Source: Microbacteriaceae bacterium VKM Ac-2854 (lineage in GTDB: Bacteria > Actinomycetota > Actinomycetes > Actinomycetales > Microbacteriaceae). From it: a stretch of DNA of 64,000 nt. Below the pieces are notes generated by a model. That model searched no databases. It had not been told where the DNA came from and saw nothing but the letters and a program-made list of their open reading frames with translations. The stretch spans positions 499,425-563,424 of the forward strand of contig JABMLH010000002.1 in the NCBI GenBank assembly GCA_013205085.1. Reading direction: 5' to 3'. The translations under genes were made by a program, and so were the position numbers. This document shows positions 23,440-31,976 of this stretch, in pieces (position 1 is the stretch's first letter; each line of letters begins with the position of its first letter).

Positions 23440-25023
23440 TCAGGAGGCGGGGGTCTCGATCCGCGGGAACAGCGCCTCCAGCGTGCCGACCTGCGTGCCG
23501 ACGGGCAGCAGGCCGCTCGCGCCGGCCGCCCGCAGCGGCTGCGCCGTCAGCTCACCGAGCGTCTCACGCACCCCGAGGGCGGTCCAGAGCTTCTCCGTGG
23601 CCTGCGGGATCACCGGCGACAGCGCCACGGCGAGCGCGCGCAGGCCGTCGGCGGCGGTGTACAGCACCGACTGCAGCCGCTCGCGGTTCGCCGGATCCTT
23701 CGCCAGCGCCCACGGCTCCTGCTCGGTGATGTAACCGTTCAGCTCGTCCACGATCGTCCACACCGCGGCGATCGCGTCGTGGATCGCGAGGGCGTCGATC
23801 GCGGCGTCCGCGGTCGCGACCGCATCCGCCATCGTCTTCTGCACCCGCAGCTCCGCCTCGTCGAAGCCGGCGTCCGGGGCCGGAACGACACCGTCGAAGT
23901 AGCGGTTCAGCATGGCGATCACGCGGGAGGCGAGGTTGCCGAAGCCGTTGGCCAGCTCGGCCTGATAGCGGGCCGAGAGATCCTCCCACGAGAACGAGCC
24001 GTCCTGCCCGAAGGAGATCGCACGCATGAAGTAGTAGCGGAACGCGTCGGATCCGAAGGTGTCGGTGATCTGATTCGGCGCGATGCCGGTCAGCTTCGAC
24101 TTCGACATCTTCTCGCCGCCGACGAGCAGCCAGCCGTGGCCGAAGACCTGCTTGGGCACCTCCAGCCCGGCGGCCAGAAGCATCGCTGGCCAGATCACCG
24201 CGTGGAAGCGCAGGATGTCCTTGCCGACGATGTGCGTGGCCGGCCAGCGGCGCGCGAACTCCTCGTCATCCTGTCCGTATCCGACGGCGGTCACGTAGTT
24301 CAGCAGCGCGTCGAACCAGACGTAGACGACGTGCGACTCGTCCCACGGCACCTTCACGCCCCAGTCGAAGCTGGACCGGGAGATGGAGAGGTCGGACAGA
24401 CCCTGACGCACGAAGCTGACCACCTCGTTGCGCGCGGATTCGGGCTGCACGAAGTCGGGACGCTCCTCGTAGAGCGCGAGCAGCTTCTCCGTGTAGTCGC
24501 TCATCTTGAAGAAGTAGTTCTTCTCCTTGAGCAGTTCGACCGGCTTCGAGTGGATCTTGCAGACGTACTGGCCCTCGTACTCGCCGGTGCCCTCGTCGAG
24601 GTCGGAGAGCTGCTTGTACTCCTCGCAGCCCACGCAGTAGTAGCCCTCGTACTCGCCCGTGTAGATGGCGTCCTCGTCGTAGAGCTTCTGCAGGAACTTC
24701 TGCACGTTGACCTCGTGCCGCGCGTCCGTGGTGCGGATGAAGTCGTCGTTGTTGATGTCGATGGTCTGCAGCAGCGGCTGCCACGCCTCGCGCACGAGCT
24801 TGTCGGCCCACTCCTTGGGAGTGGTGCCGTTCGCGGTCGCGGTGCGCAGGATCTTCTGGCCGTGCTCGTCGGTGCCCGTCAGCAGCCAGGTGTCGTCGCC
24901 CGACTGGCGGTGCCAGCGGGTGATGACGTCGGCGGCCACCTCGGTGTACGCGTGCCCGATGTGCGGTACGTCGTTGACGTAGAAGATGGGCGTCGTGAGA
25001 TAGAAGGAAGAGCCGTCGGACAT
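23440..25023 (-). CDS. metG: Methionyl-tRNA synthetase
   Basis: It charges tRNA-Met. The 527-residue class I synthetase has the HIGH motif in PIFYVNDVPHIGHAYTEVAA and KMSKS in GGEKMSKSKL, plus a zinc-type insert (YYCVGCEEY and CKIHSK). There is no C-terminal tRNA-binding extension. Two ATGs are possible three codons apart. The second (MSDGSS) is chosen because a TAGGAT box lies seven bases before it and overlaps the first ATG. Confidence 0.96.
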   Translation of the reverse strand: MSDGSSFYLTTPIFYVNDVPHIGHAYTEVAADVITRWHRQSGDDTWLLTGTDEHGQKILRTATANGTTPKEWADKLVREAWQPLLQTIDINNDDFIRTTDARHEVNVQKFLQKLYDEDAIYTGEYEGYYCVGCEEYKQLSDLDEGTGEYEGQYVCKIHSKPVELLKEKNYFFKMSDYTEKLLALYEERPDFVQPESARNEVVSFVRQGLSDLSISRSSFDWGVKVPWDESHVVYVWFDALLNYVTAVGYGQDDEEFARRWPATHIVGKDILRFHAVIWPAMLLAAGLEVPKQVFGHGWLLVGGEKMSKSKLTGIAPNQITDTFGSDAFRYYFMRAISFGQDGSFSWEDLSARYQAELANGFGNLASRVIAMLNRYFDGVVPAPDAGFDEAELRVQKTMADAVATADAAIDALAIHDAIAAVWTIVDELNGYITEQEPWALAKDPANRERLQSVLYTAADGLRALAVALSPVIPQATEKLWTALGVRETLGELTAQPLRAAGASGLLPVGTQVGTLEALFPRIETPAS

Positions 25024-25030
25024 GGCCTCC

Positions 25031-25036
25031 ATCCTA
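25031..25036 (-). promoter_or_regulatory. Leaderless -10 box of metG
   Basis: TAGGAT on the minus strand, seven bases before the ATG at 25023. The intervening GGAGGCC could instead serve as a ribosome-binding site from a more distant promoter. Confidence 0.45.
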
Positions 25037-25078
25037 AAGTGCTGCGCGGCTGCGCCGAGCCGTGTGACGGAGCACGGA

Positions 25079-26242
25079 TCAGTGGAACGTCGTGGCGTAG
25101 ATCAGGCGGTTGTTCGCATCCGCCGTCGGGCCGAACACGCGCTGAGCGGCGAAGTCGGTCACGGGCTCGTTCGGGTCGTCGTCGGCGTCGTTGTCGCCGT
25201 AGACGAAGTCCAGGCCCGCGTCCTGACCGGCGACCGCCTCCGCCGGCACCGAGAGCCGCAACGGCAGCTCGAGTTCCGATCCCGCCGGGATGTCGACGTT
25301 CAGCGTGAGCGTGCCGTAGGCGAAGCTCGCCACGTTCGCCAGCGGGAAGCCGTCGAGCAGTCCGTCGCCGAACTGGAACCACGAATAGTCCCACGGCGCG
25401 CCGAGCAGCCGCAGCGTCGAGCCGGCCGGCACCGCCGTGTACTGACCGAGCGGATAATCGCTGCCGATCACGGCGCGGATCCGGAAGGCATCGGGCAGCG
25501 TGACGCCGACGCCGGTGCTGTCATTCGTGCTGGTGTGCGTCGCGGCGCTGAAGCTCAGCGCGGCGTCGAAGAGCTTCTTCGGCTCCTCCCCCGGCACGAA
25601 GGTGCCGCCGGTGATGGGGTACGTGACGCCGTCGACCACGCTGCTGCCGTCGATGTTCACGTAGGTCGAGCTGATCGCGACGGTGGTGTGCGCATCCGGC
25701 GTGATGTTCTCCGTCGTCGCCACCGGGTCGACCGGCACGAGGGCGAGCGGGATGCGGACGGTCGAGCCCGGCTGGATCGGGAACGCGAGCAGGAGCGACC
25801 AGGTGCCGTCGTACAGGCCCTGCTCGTCGAGCACCTCGGTGAAGGTGGCGGCGCCGCTCGGCTGGAGGACGCCGTCCAGAGAGACCATGCGCCCCACCGG
25901 GATCTCGTTGCAGAACCCCGAGACCGCGTCCGCACCGAAATGGATCCGGAAGGGCGTACCGGCGGGCACGGGCAGGGCGTACTGTCCTTCGGCGCGGATG
26001 CTGAAGCCCGTTGCCGCGGAGCCGCCGATGCCGTTGACGTTCGTGCCGCGGTCGACGGGCCCGTCGACGCTCACGTACAGCCGGGCCCGCGGCGTGCTGG
26101 CGCTCGCCGCCGGAGCGGCGTCGGCCGAGACGATGGCCGGCGCGGCCCAGGCGCTCGGCGCCGCCAGGACGCCGGCGGCGGTCACCGCGCACACCGCGAC
26201 GATGTTGCGCCGGGAGAGTGCTGGGTTGCGGTCTGCTGTCAT
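25079..26242 (-). CDS. Tat-exported protein of unknown function
   Basis: A 387-residue protein. LSRRNIVAVCAVTAAGVLAA with APSAWAAP is a signal peptide with an arginine pair (Tat type likely). The mature part appears all beta, with two similar halves (FRIHFGADAVSG... near residue 100 and FRIRAVIGSDYPLG near 260, each followed by a GSTVRI or GSTLRL segment), which suggests a duplicated domain. No catalytic motif is evident; a cell-surface or adhesive role is possible but unproven. It lies between rsmI and metG, breaking the conserved run. The upstream site is weak (GGGGGCC). Confidence 0.75.
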   Translation of the reverse strand: MTADRNPALSRRNIVAVCAVTAAGVLAAPSAWAAPAIVSADAAPAASASTPRARLYVSVDGPVDRGTNVNGIGGSAATGFSIRAEGQYALPVPAGTPFRIHFGADAVSGFCNEIPVGRMVSLDGVLQPSGAATFTEVLDEQGLYDGTWSLLLAFPIQPGSTVRIPLALVPVDPVATTENITPDAHTTVAISSTYVNIDGSSVVDGVTYPITGGTFVPGEEPKKLFDAALSFSAATHTSTNDSTGVGVTLPDAFRIRAVIGSDYPLGQYTAVPAGSTLRLLGAPWDYSWFQFGDGLLDGFPLANVASFAYGTLTLNVDIPAGSELELPLRLSVPAEAVAGQDAGLDFVYGDNDADDDPNEPVTDFAAQRVFGPTADANNRLIYATTFH

Positions 26243-26377
26243 GATGGCCCCCGAGTTCGGTCGTGCCGCGACCGTCGGTGAACCGACGCGGCATCCCGTA
26301 TGCCCGTGCCGCGATCCGGCCAGATTAGGGCCGCGTGACGGATCCTCGAAAACGGCGTCGTCGAATCGACAGCTCTG

Positions 26378-27196
26378 TCACCTCCGGGCCGCGAGCGCCG
26401 CCTCGTAGAGCTCCCGACGCGACAAACCCGTCGCTTCGGCGACCTCCGTCGAGGCCTCCTTGAGGCGCGAACCCGCGGCCACCCGCGCCAGCACATCGGC
26501 CAACGCGTCCTCGACGGAGGCGACGCGCTCCGGAGCGCCCGCCACCACCAGCACGATCTCGCCGCGCACTCCGTCGGCAGCCCATTCGGCCAGCTCGGCG
26601 GCCGTGCCGCGCTTGACCTCCTCGTACATCTTGGTCAGCTCACGGCACACGGCGGCTCGGCGATCGGCCCCCATCGCCTCGGCGAGGTCGGTGAGCGAGG
26701 CGGCGATGCGGTTGGGGCTCTCGAAGAAGACCATCGTGCGCCGCTCGTCGCGCAGCGCACGGAACACGCTCATCCGCTCGCCGTGCTTGCGCGGCAGGAA
26801 CCCCTCGAAGCTGAAGCGGTCGGTGGGCAGCCCGGCCACGGCGAGCGCCATCAGCACCGCAGAGGGGCCGGGGATGCAGCTGACCGTGACACCGGCGGCG
26901 ATGGCGGATTCGACGAGGTGGTAGCCCGGGTCGGAGACGGTGGGCATCCCGGCGTCGCTGAGGACCAGGAGGTCCGTGTCGCGCGCCAACTCGACGAGTT
27001 CGCCGGCGCGTTGGCGCTCGTTGTGGTCGTGCAGCGCGTACAGCTTCGGCCGGTTCTCGACGCCGAGCGCGCGCATCAGCTGGATGGTGACCCGGGTGTC
27101 CTCGGACGCCACGTGCTCCGCCGTCGAGAGCGCCTCGACCAGGCGCGGCGACGCATCCCCGAGATTGCCGATGGGGGTGCCTGCGAGGATGATCAT
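26378..27196 (-). CDS. rsmI: 16S rRNA (C1402 2'-O) methyltransferase
   Basis: RsmI methylates the ribose of C1402 at the ribosomal P site. The 272 residues start MIILAGTPIGNLGDASPR and carry the family segments ASEDTR, LYALHDHNE, VLSDAGMPTVSDPG and CIPGPSAVLMALAVAG. The ATG is chosen over one seven codons upstream because it lies six bases after an -10-like GAGACT and matches family N-termini. It is divergent from pmt with only 61 bases between start codons, an arrangement conserved in actinobacteria. Confidence 0.95.
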   Translation of the reverse strand: MIILAGTPIGNLGDASPRLVEALSTAEHVASEDTRVTIQLMRALGVENRPKLYALHDHNERQRAGELVELARDTDLLVLSDAGMPTVSDPGYHLVESAIAAGVTVSCIPGPSAVLMALAVAGLPTDRFSFEGFLPRKHGERMSVFRALRDERRTMVFFESPNRIAASLTDLAEAMGADRRAAVCRELTKMYEEVKRGTAAELAEWAADGVRGEIVLVVAGAPERVASVEDALADVLARVAAGSRLKEASTEVAEATGLSRRELYEAALAARR

Positions 27197-27202
27197 GCGT
27201 CC

Positions 27203-27208
27203 AGTCTC
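27203..27208 (-). promoter_or_regulatory. Possible leaderless -10 box of rsmI
   Basis: GAGACT on the minus strand, six bases before the ATG. The first base deviates from TANNNT. Confidence 0.35.
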
Positions 27209-27245
27209 GCGCCTCACCGCCGTCTCGGGTGTCGGAGCCCGCCGT

Positions 27246-27251
27246 TACGAT
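27246..27251 (+). promoter_or_regulatory. Leaderless -10 box of the mannosyltransferase gene
   Basis: TACGAT, six bases before the GTG start, with no ribosome-binding site between. Confidence 0.6.
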
Positions 27252-27257
27252 GGCCGG

Positions 27258-28967
27258 GTGACCGACCGACCGCAGCGCGACCTCGACGACCTCCTGCTCG
27301 ACGGCGAGGTGACGGGTCGCACATCGCTGCCCGTTGGCCCGATCGCTCCCGCTGCAGCCGCCGACGGCCGCCCGCCGGCCGAGCGCCTCGGGGTCGCTGC
27401 GCTGCCGGAGCAGCCGCGCGGATCCGTCCTGGACGACTGGTTCGGGCGCTTCGTGAACACCCCCGCCCGGTTGCGACTGTGGACCTGGGGGCTGCCGCTC
27501 CTGGTCGTGCTGGTCGCCGCCGTGCTCCGGCTCTGGAACCTCGGCCACCCCGACGCGCTGGTGTTCGACGAGACCTTCTACGTGAAGGATGCGTGGACGC
27601 TCTGGAACCTCGGCTTCGAGGGCGAGTGGCCGGCGAACTCCGATCCGGGCTTCGCCGCCGGCGACGTCTACGCCTTCACCGGCAATCCCTCCTTCATCGC
27701 GCATCCGCCGCTGGGCAAGTGGATCATCGCGCTCGGCATGGGGCTGCTCGGCGCGGACAACAGCGTGGGCTGGCGGTTGTCGGCGGCGATCTGCGGCATC
27801 CTCGCGGTCGCCGTGGTGATCCTGATCGGCAAGCGACTGTTCCGCTCGACGCTGATCGCGTCGCTCGCCGGATTCTTCCTCGCCATCGACGGCCACGCGA
27901 TCGTGCTCTCGCGCGTCTCGCTGCTGGACGGCATCCTGATGTTCGTCACGCTGCTCGGGGTCGGCGCGATCCTGCTGGATCGCCAGTGGAGCGAGCTGCG
28001 GATGGCGCAGAAGATCGCCGAGGGCGCGTTGCCGAGTTGGGGGCCGGTGCTCTGGTGGCGGCCGTGGCTGTTCACCGCCGGCGTGCTGTTCGGCCTCGCC
28101 TCGGGCATCAAGTGGACCGGCATCTTCTTCCTCGCCGCGTACGGCATCTACGTCGTCCTGGTCGACGCCCTCGCGCGACGCCGGGCGGGTGTGCCGTTCT
28201 GGGGCAGCGGGGCCGTGCTGAAGCAGGGCCCGATCGCCTTCCTCACGGCGGTGCCGATCGCGTTCGTCGCCTACCTGCTCACCTGGAGCGGCTGGATCCT
28301 CACCTCGGGAGGCCAGTACCGCAACAACGCCACGGAGTTCCCGGACCAGGCCTGGACGGGCACGTTCGCGTGGGTGCCGCACTGGATCCAGAACCTCTGG
28401 CACTACCACGAGCAGATGTACAACTATTCGATCACGCTGCGCGCGACGCATCCGTACCAGGCGAATCCGCTGACCTGGCTGCTGATGCAGCGCCCGACCA
28501 GCATGTACTTCGTCGACCAGGCGCAGGGGGTCGACGGCTGCACGCTCGCGCGCTGCGATGAGGCGATCACGTCGGTCGCGAATCCGCTGATCTGGTACGC
28601 CGGCGTCGCGGCCCTGCTCTACCTGGTCTACCGCCTCGCGCGCTATCGCGAGTGGACCAGCGGCTTCATCCTGATGGGCATGGTCGCGGGCTACCTGCCG
28701 TGGCTGATGTACCTGAACCGCACGGTGTTCCAGTTCTACTGCGTGATCTTCGAGCCGTACATGATGTTGGCGCTGGCGTTCACGGCCTGGCGGATCCTCG
28801 GCTCGCGCACGGATGAGCGGCGCCGGCGATCCCGCGGCCTGGTGATCGTCGGGGTGTTCGTTGTGCTCGCCGTGGCGATCACCGCGTACTTCTATCCGCT
28901 GTGGACCGGCCAGCAGACCTCCTTCGCGTTCTGGCAGGCGCACATGTGGTTGCCTTCGTGGGTGTAG
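27258..28967 (+). CDS. pmt: Polyprenyl-phosphate-mannose protein mannosyltransferase
   Basis: An integral membrane GT39 enzyme that transfers mannose from polyprenol-phosphate-mannose to Ser/Thr of exported proteins. The 569 residues begin with a 70-residue cytoplasmic tail, then about ten membrane segments. The first loop holds LVFDETFYVKDAW with the conserved Asp-Glu pair, followed by HPPLGKW. The C-terminal membrane bundle typical of PMT proteins is present. Targets may include the many exported proteins in this window. It is leaderless by the TACGAT box and is followed by the overlapping YeiH-type gene. Confidence 0.93.
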   Translation: MTDRPQRDLDDLLLDGEVTGRTSLPVGPIAPAAAADGRPPAERLGVAALPEQPRGSVLDDWFGRFVNTPARLRLWTWGLPLLVVLVAAVLRLWNLGHPDALVFDETFYVKDAWTLWNLGFEGEWPANSDPGFAAGDVYAFTGNPSFIAHPPLGKWIIALGMGLLGADNSVGWRLSAAICGILAVAVVILIGKRLFRSTLIASLAGFFLAIDGHAIVLSRVSLLDGILMFVTLLGVGAILLDRQWSELRMAQKIAEGALPSWGPVLWWRPWLFTAGVLFGLASGIKWTGIFFLAAYGIYVVLVDALARRRAGVPFWGSGAVLKQGPIAFLTAVPIAFVAYLLTWSGWILTSGGQYRNNATEFPDQAWTGTFAWVPHWIQNLWHYHEQMYNYSITLRATHPYQANPLTWLLMQRPTSMYFVDQAQGVDGCTLARCDEAITSVANPLIWYAGVAALLYLVYRLARYREWTSGFILMGMVAGYLPWLMYLNRTVFQFYCVIFEPYMMLALAFTAWRILGSRTDERRRRSRGLVIVGVFVVLAVAITAYFYPLWTGQQTSFAFWQAHMWLPSWV

Positions 28968-29938
28968 CCCGGCTGCCCGGCGTCGGGGTGGCCGCGGCCG
29001 CCGCGGTGCTGGCGTTCGTGCTGCACCTCCTGCTGCCCGCGGTACCGATGTTGACGGCGTCCGTGGCGCTGGGGATCCTGGTCGCCCAGCTCCCGGCGGT
29101 GCGCGTCTTCGTGACCGGGCCGCTCGCTCCCGGTCTCAAGTTCGCCTCGCGCACGCTGATGCGGGCGGGCATCGTGCTGCTGGGCCTCAAGCTGTCGCTG
29201 ATCGACATCGCGGCGCTGGGCTGGCTCGCGATCCTGCTGGTCGTGCTGCTGGTGCTCGCGACGTTCGGCTTCACCTACGGCCTCGGGCGGTTGCTCAAGC
29301 TGCCGGGACAGGAGCCGCTGCTGATCGCGACGGGCTTCTCGATCTGCGGCGCCTCCGCGATCGGGGCGATGGCCGGGGTGACCAAGGCGTCGGAGAAGGA
29401 GCAGTCGACGCCGGTCGCGCTGGTGACCCTCTGCGGCACGCTCGCGATCGCCGTGCTGCCGGTGCTGTGGCATCCGCTGGGTCTCTCGGACGTGCAGTTC
29501 GGGCACTGGGTCGGCGCCTCCGTGCACGACGTGGGTCAGGTGGTCGCGACGGCGCAGATCGCCGGCGCCTCGGCGTTGGCGATCGCCGTGGTCGTGAAGC
29601 TGACCCGGGTGCTGATGCTCGCGCCGATCGTCGCGATCGCCGCCGGCGTCGAGCGCCGGCGCGGTGCGGCGGGCGGCACCCGGCCCGCGATCGTGCCGCT
29701 CTTCGTGGCGGGCTTCCTCGCCGCTGTGCTGCTGCGGACGTTCGTCCCGCTGCCGGAGGTGGTGCTGGCTTCGGCGGATGCGGCGCAGACCTGGCTGCTC
29801 GCGGTCGCGCTGTTCGGCCTCGGCACGGCCGTGCGCCTGGGCCCGCTGCTGCGCACCGGCTGGCGCGCCCTGGTGGTGGCGCTGGGCTCGTGGGCGTTCA
29901 TCGCGGCGCTCGCGCTGGGCGCGGTGTGGGCGTCCTGA
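28946..29938 (+). CDS. YeiH/UPF0324 family membrane transporter
   Basis: About 330 residues and ten or so membrane segments. The family is annotated as putative sulfate or anion exporters. Diagnostic stretches are RAGIVLLGLKLSLIDI, GFSICGASAIGAMAG and VGASVHDVGQVVATAQIAG. The start is uncertain: GTG codons at 28946 and 28958 both overlap the end of pmt, and a longer frame from 28901 is also open. 28946 is chosen because AGGCG lies six bases upstream. The overlap suggests co-translation with pmt. Confidence 0.85.
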   Translation: MVAFVGVARLPGVGVAAAAAVLAFVLHLLLPAVPMLTASVALGILVAQLPAVRVFVTGPLAPGLKFASRTLMRAGIVLLGLKLSLIDIAALGWLAILLVVLLVLATFGFTYGLGRLLKLPGQEPLLIATGFSICGASAIGAMAGVTKASEKEQSTPVALVTLCGTLAIAVLPVLWHPLGLSDVQFGHWVGASVHDVGQVVATAQIAGASALAIAVVVKLTRVLMLAPIVAIAAGVERRRGAAGGTRPAIVPLFVAGFLAAVLLRTFVPLPEVVLASADAAQTWLLAVALFGLGTAVRLGPLLRTGWRALVVALGSWAFIAALALGAVWAS

Positions 29939-29954
29939 CGCCCTCCCCCTCCCT

Positions 29955-30019
29955 CCCGCGAGATGCCTCTTTCGTACGCTTCTGGCGGCGTGTCGCGTAC
30001 AGAAGTGGCATCTCGCGGG
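29955..30019. repeat. Family C palindrome, copy C2
   Basis: Arms of 25 bases (CCCGCGAGATGCCTCTTTCG... and ...AAGTGGCATCTCGCGGG) pair with two mismatches. The block CGGCGTGTCGCGTAC is on the right arm, so the copy is inverted relative to C1. It lies between the convergent transporter and gdx genes. Confidence 0.9.
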
Positions 30020-30028
30020 GTTTAAGTG

Positions 30029-30346
30029 CTAGTGCGCCAGCTTCAGGCCCACCACGCAGGCCACGATGCCGAGGATGAGCAGCAGCTTGACCAGGCTGAC
30101 GCCCTCGCCGCCGAAGAACATCGCCCAGCCGACGGTGAGCGCGGCGCCGATGCCGACCCAGACGGCGTACGCGGTGCCCGTCGCGATGTCGCGCATCGCG
30201 AAGGAGAGACCGGCCATGCTGGCGATCAGTGCGGCCGCGAACACCAGCGTCGGCGCGAGCTTGGTGAAGTTCTGCGAGCGGCCGAGCGCGGTGGCCCAGA
30301 CGGCCTCGAGGATTCCGGATGCGATGAGGGCGATCCAGGCGATCAT
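30029..30346 (-). CDS. gdx: Guanidinium exporter of the SMR family (Gdx/SugE)
   Basis: A 105-residue, four-helix small multidrug resistance protein. The essential membrane Glu is Glu14 in ASGILEAVWATALG. The signature GTAYAVWVGIGA and the pattern SMAGLSFAMRDI match the Gdx (SugE) branch, which exports guanidinium in exchange for protons, rather than the broad-range EmrE branch. A guanidine-III riboswitch directly upstream supports this assignment. AAGGAGT is eight bases before the ATG and can be hidden in a hairpin. It is a single gene, so the active form would be a homodimer. Confidence 0.93.
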   Translation of the reverse strand: MIAWIALIASGILEAVWATALGRSQNFTKLAPTLVFAAALIASMAGLSFAMRDIATGTAYAVWVGIGAALTVGWAMFFGGEGVSLVKLLLILGIVACVVGLKLAH

Positions 30347-30402
30347 GATGACTCCTTACGAGTCAGTCTTGTCGCGCTGCCGGGTACTGCTCCCTCGTCC
30401 GG
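30347..30402 (-). promoter_or_regulatory. Guanidine-III riboswitch with translational expression platform
   Basis: Read on the minus strand from 30402, the leader contains CCGGACGAGG, TACCCGG and GACAAGAC in the order and spacing of the ykkC-III (guanidine-III) aptamer. The two CCGG segments pair as P1. GAGCAGT pairs with ACTGACTC as the pseudoknot, with one bulge. The 3' pseudoknot strand overlaps a perfect alternative hairpin, TGACTC-GTAAG-GAGTCA (30365-30349), which covers the AAGGAG ribosome-binding site. Guanidinium binding would favour the pseudoknot and free the site, turning gdx on. Confidence 0.9.
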
Positions 30403-30467
30403 CCGGACGCGTTGCGCATCCGTCTGACGACTCTCTCACCCGAAGCTGGGCAACGCTGGAACAGCGA

Positions 30468-30535
30468 CCCCTGCGAGATGCCACTTCTGCACGGATTCGT
30501 CGGCGTGTCGCGTACACAAGAGGCATCTCGCGGGG
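30468..30535. repeat. Family C palindrome, copy C3
   Basis: Arms CCCCTGCGAGATGCCACTTC... and ...AAGAGGCATCTCGCGGGG flank a right-side CGGCGTGTCGCGTAC block, so it is oriented like C2, about 500 bases away. It lies between the divergent gdx and metY genes, upstream of both, so it cannot terminate either. Confidence 0.85.
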
Positions 30536-30596
30536 AGCGGGTGCGGCGTATTACGGAGCGTTGCGTCACAGAGCGACGAGTGTCGGATGTGGGCGG

Positions 30597-30602
30597 TAAC
30601 GT
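30597..30602 (+). promoter_or_regulatory. Leaderless -10 box of metY
   Basis: TAACGT, seven bases before the ATG; no ribosome-binding site lies between. Confidence 0.5.
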
Positions 30603-30609
30603 CGCAGCC

Positions 30610-31974
30610 ATGGCAGATCGCGAGTACGGCTTCAAGACGCGTGCAATCCACGCGGGCAACATCCCCGACCCGGTGACGGGAGCGCGGGCGCTGCCCATCT
30701 ATCAGACCAGCGCCTTCGTCTTCGACGACACCGCGGATGCCGCGGCCCGCTTCGCGCTGCAGAAGTACGGCAACATCTACTCCCGCCTCGCCAACCCCAC
30801 GGTCGCCTCGTTCGAGGAGCGGGTCGCCAGCCTCGAGGGCGGACTCGGCGCGGTCGCCACCGCCTCCGGCTTGTCAGCGCAGTTCATCACCTTCTCCGCG
30901 CTGGTCGGCGCGGGCGATCACGTCGTCTCCTCCGCCAACCTCTACGGCGGATCGATCACCCAGCTCGACGTCACGCTGCGCCGCTTCGGCGTCGACACCA
31001 CCTTCGTCTCCTCCTCCGACCCAGCCGACTACGCCGCCGCGATCACCGAGAAGACCAAGTTCGTCTTCGCCGAGACCATCGCGAACCCCTCCGGCGAGAT
31101 CGCCGACATCGAGGGTCTCGCTGCCGTCGCGCATGCCGCGGGCATCCCGCTGATCATCGACTCCACCATCGCGACGCCGTACCTGCTGCGCCCGATCGAG
31201 TGGGGCGCCGACATCGTGATCCACTCGGCCACCAAGTTCCTCGGCGGCCACGGCACCACCCTCGGCGGCGTCGTCGTCGAGTCGGGCCGCTTCCACTACT
31301 CGCACGAGAAATTCCCGCTGCTGCACGACGCGGTCGCCAGCTACGGCGGCCTGAGCTGGGACGGCAACTTCGGCGAGTACGGCTTCCTCACCCGCCTGCG
31401 CGCCGAGCAGCTGCGCGACATCGGGCCCGTGCTGGCCCCGCACTCCGCGTTCCTGCTCGCTCAGGGCGTCGAGACGCTGCCCTATCGGATCCAGGCGCAC
31501 GTGGACAATGCGCGCAAGGTCGCGGAGTGGCTCGATGCCGACCCGCGGATCGAGGCGGTGAACTGGGCGGGCCTGCCCGCGCATCCGCACTACGAGCGCG
31601 CGCAGAAGTACCTGCCCAAGGGGCCGGGTTCGGTGTTCTCGTTCGTGGTCAAGGGCGGCCGTGCCGTGGGCCAGAAGCTGATCGAGTCGGTCGACCTCGC
31701 GTCGCACCTGGCCAACATCGGCGACGCCAAGACCCTGATCATCCACCCCGCCTCCACCACGCACGCGCAGCTCACCGAGCAGCAGCTGCGCGACGCCGGC
31801 GTGCTGCCCGGAGTCGTACGCCTCTCCGTGGGCATCGAGGATGCGGACGACATCATCTACGATCTCGACCAGGCGCTCACGAAGGCCGTGGCCGACGGTG
31901 TCCCCGCGGCACCGACCGCATTGCCCGCCGACGCCGGATCCGCGCCCCTCACCACTCCGACCGTGGAGGTCTGA
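30610..31974 (+). CDS. metY: O-acetylhomoserine sulfhydrylase (aminocarboxypropyltransferase)
   Basis: A PLP enzyme that joins sulfide to O-acetylhomoserine to give homocysteine for methionine synthesis. The 454 residues carry the N-terminal TRAIHAGNIPDPVTGARALP, the YSRLANPT motif and the PLP lysine in HSATKFLGGHGTTLGG. The ATG of MADREYGF is chosen because it fits the family N-terminus and lies seven bases after a TAACGT box; the longer open frame reads into the palindrome C3. The CoA-binding protein gene follows after two bases, forming an operon. Confidence 0.95.
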   Translation: MADREYGFKTRAIHAGNIPDPVTGARALPIYQTSAFVFDDTADAAARFALQKYGNIYSRLANPTVASFEERVASLEGGLGAVATASGLSAQFITFSALVGAGDHVVSSANLYGGSITQLDVTLRRFGVDTTFVSSSDPADYAAAITEKTKFVFAETIANPSGEIADIEGLAAVAHAAGIPLIIDSTIATPYLLRPIEWGADIVIHSATKFLGGHGTTLGGVVVESGRFHYSHEKFPLLHDAVASYGGLSWDGNFGEYGFLTRLRAEQLRDIGPVLAPHSAFLLAQGVETLPYRIQAHVDNARKVAEWLDADPRIEAVNWAGLPAHPHYERAQKYLPKGPGSVFSFVVKGGRAVGQKLIESVDLASHLANIGDAKTLIIHPASTTHAQLTEQQLRDAGVLPGVVRLSVGIEDADDIIYDLDQALTKAVADGVPAAPTALPADAGSAPLTTPTVEV

Positions 31975-31976
31975 CC

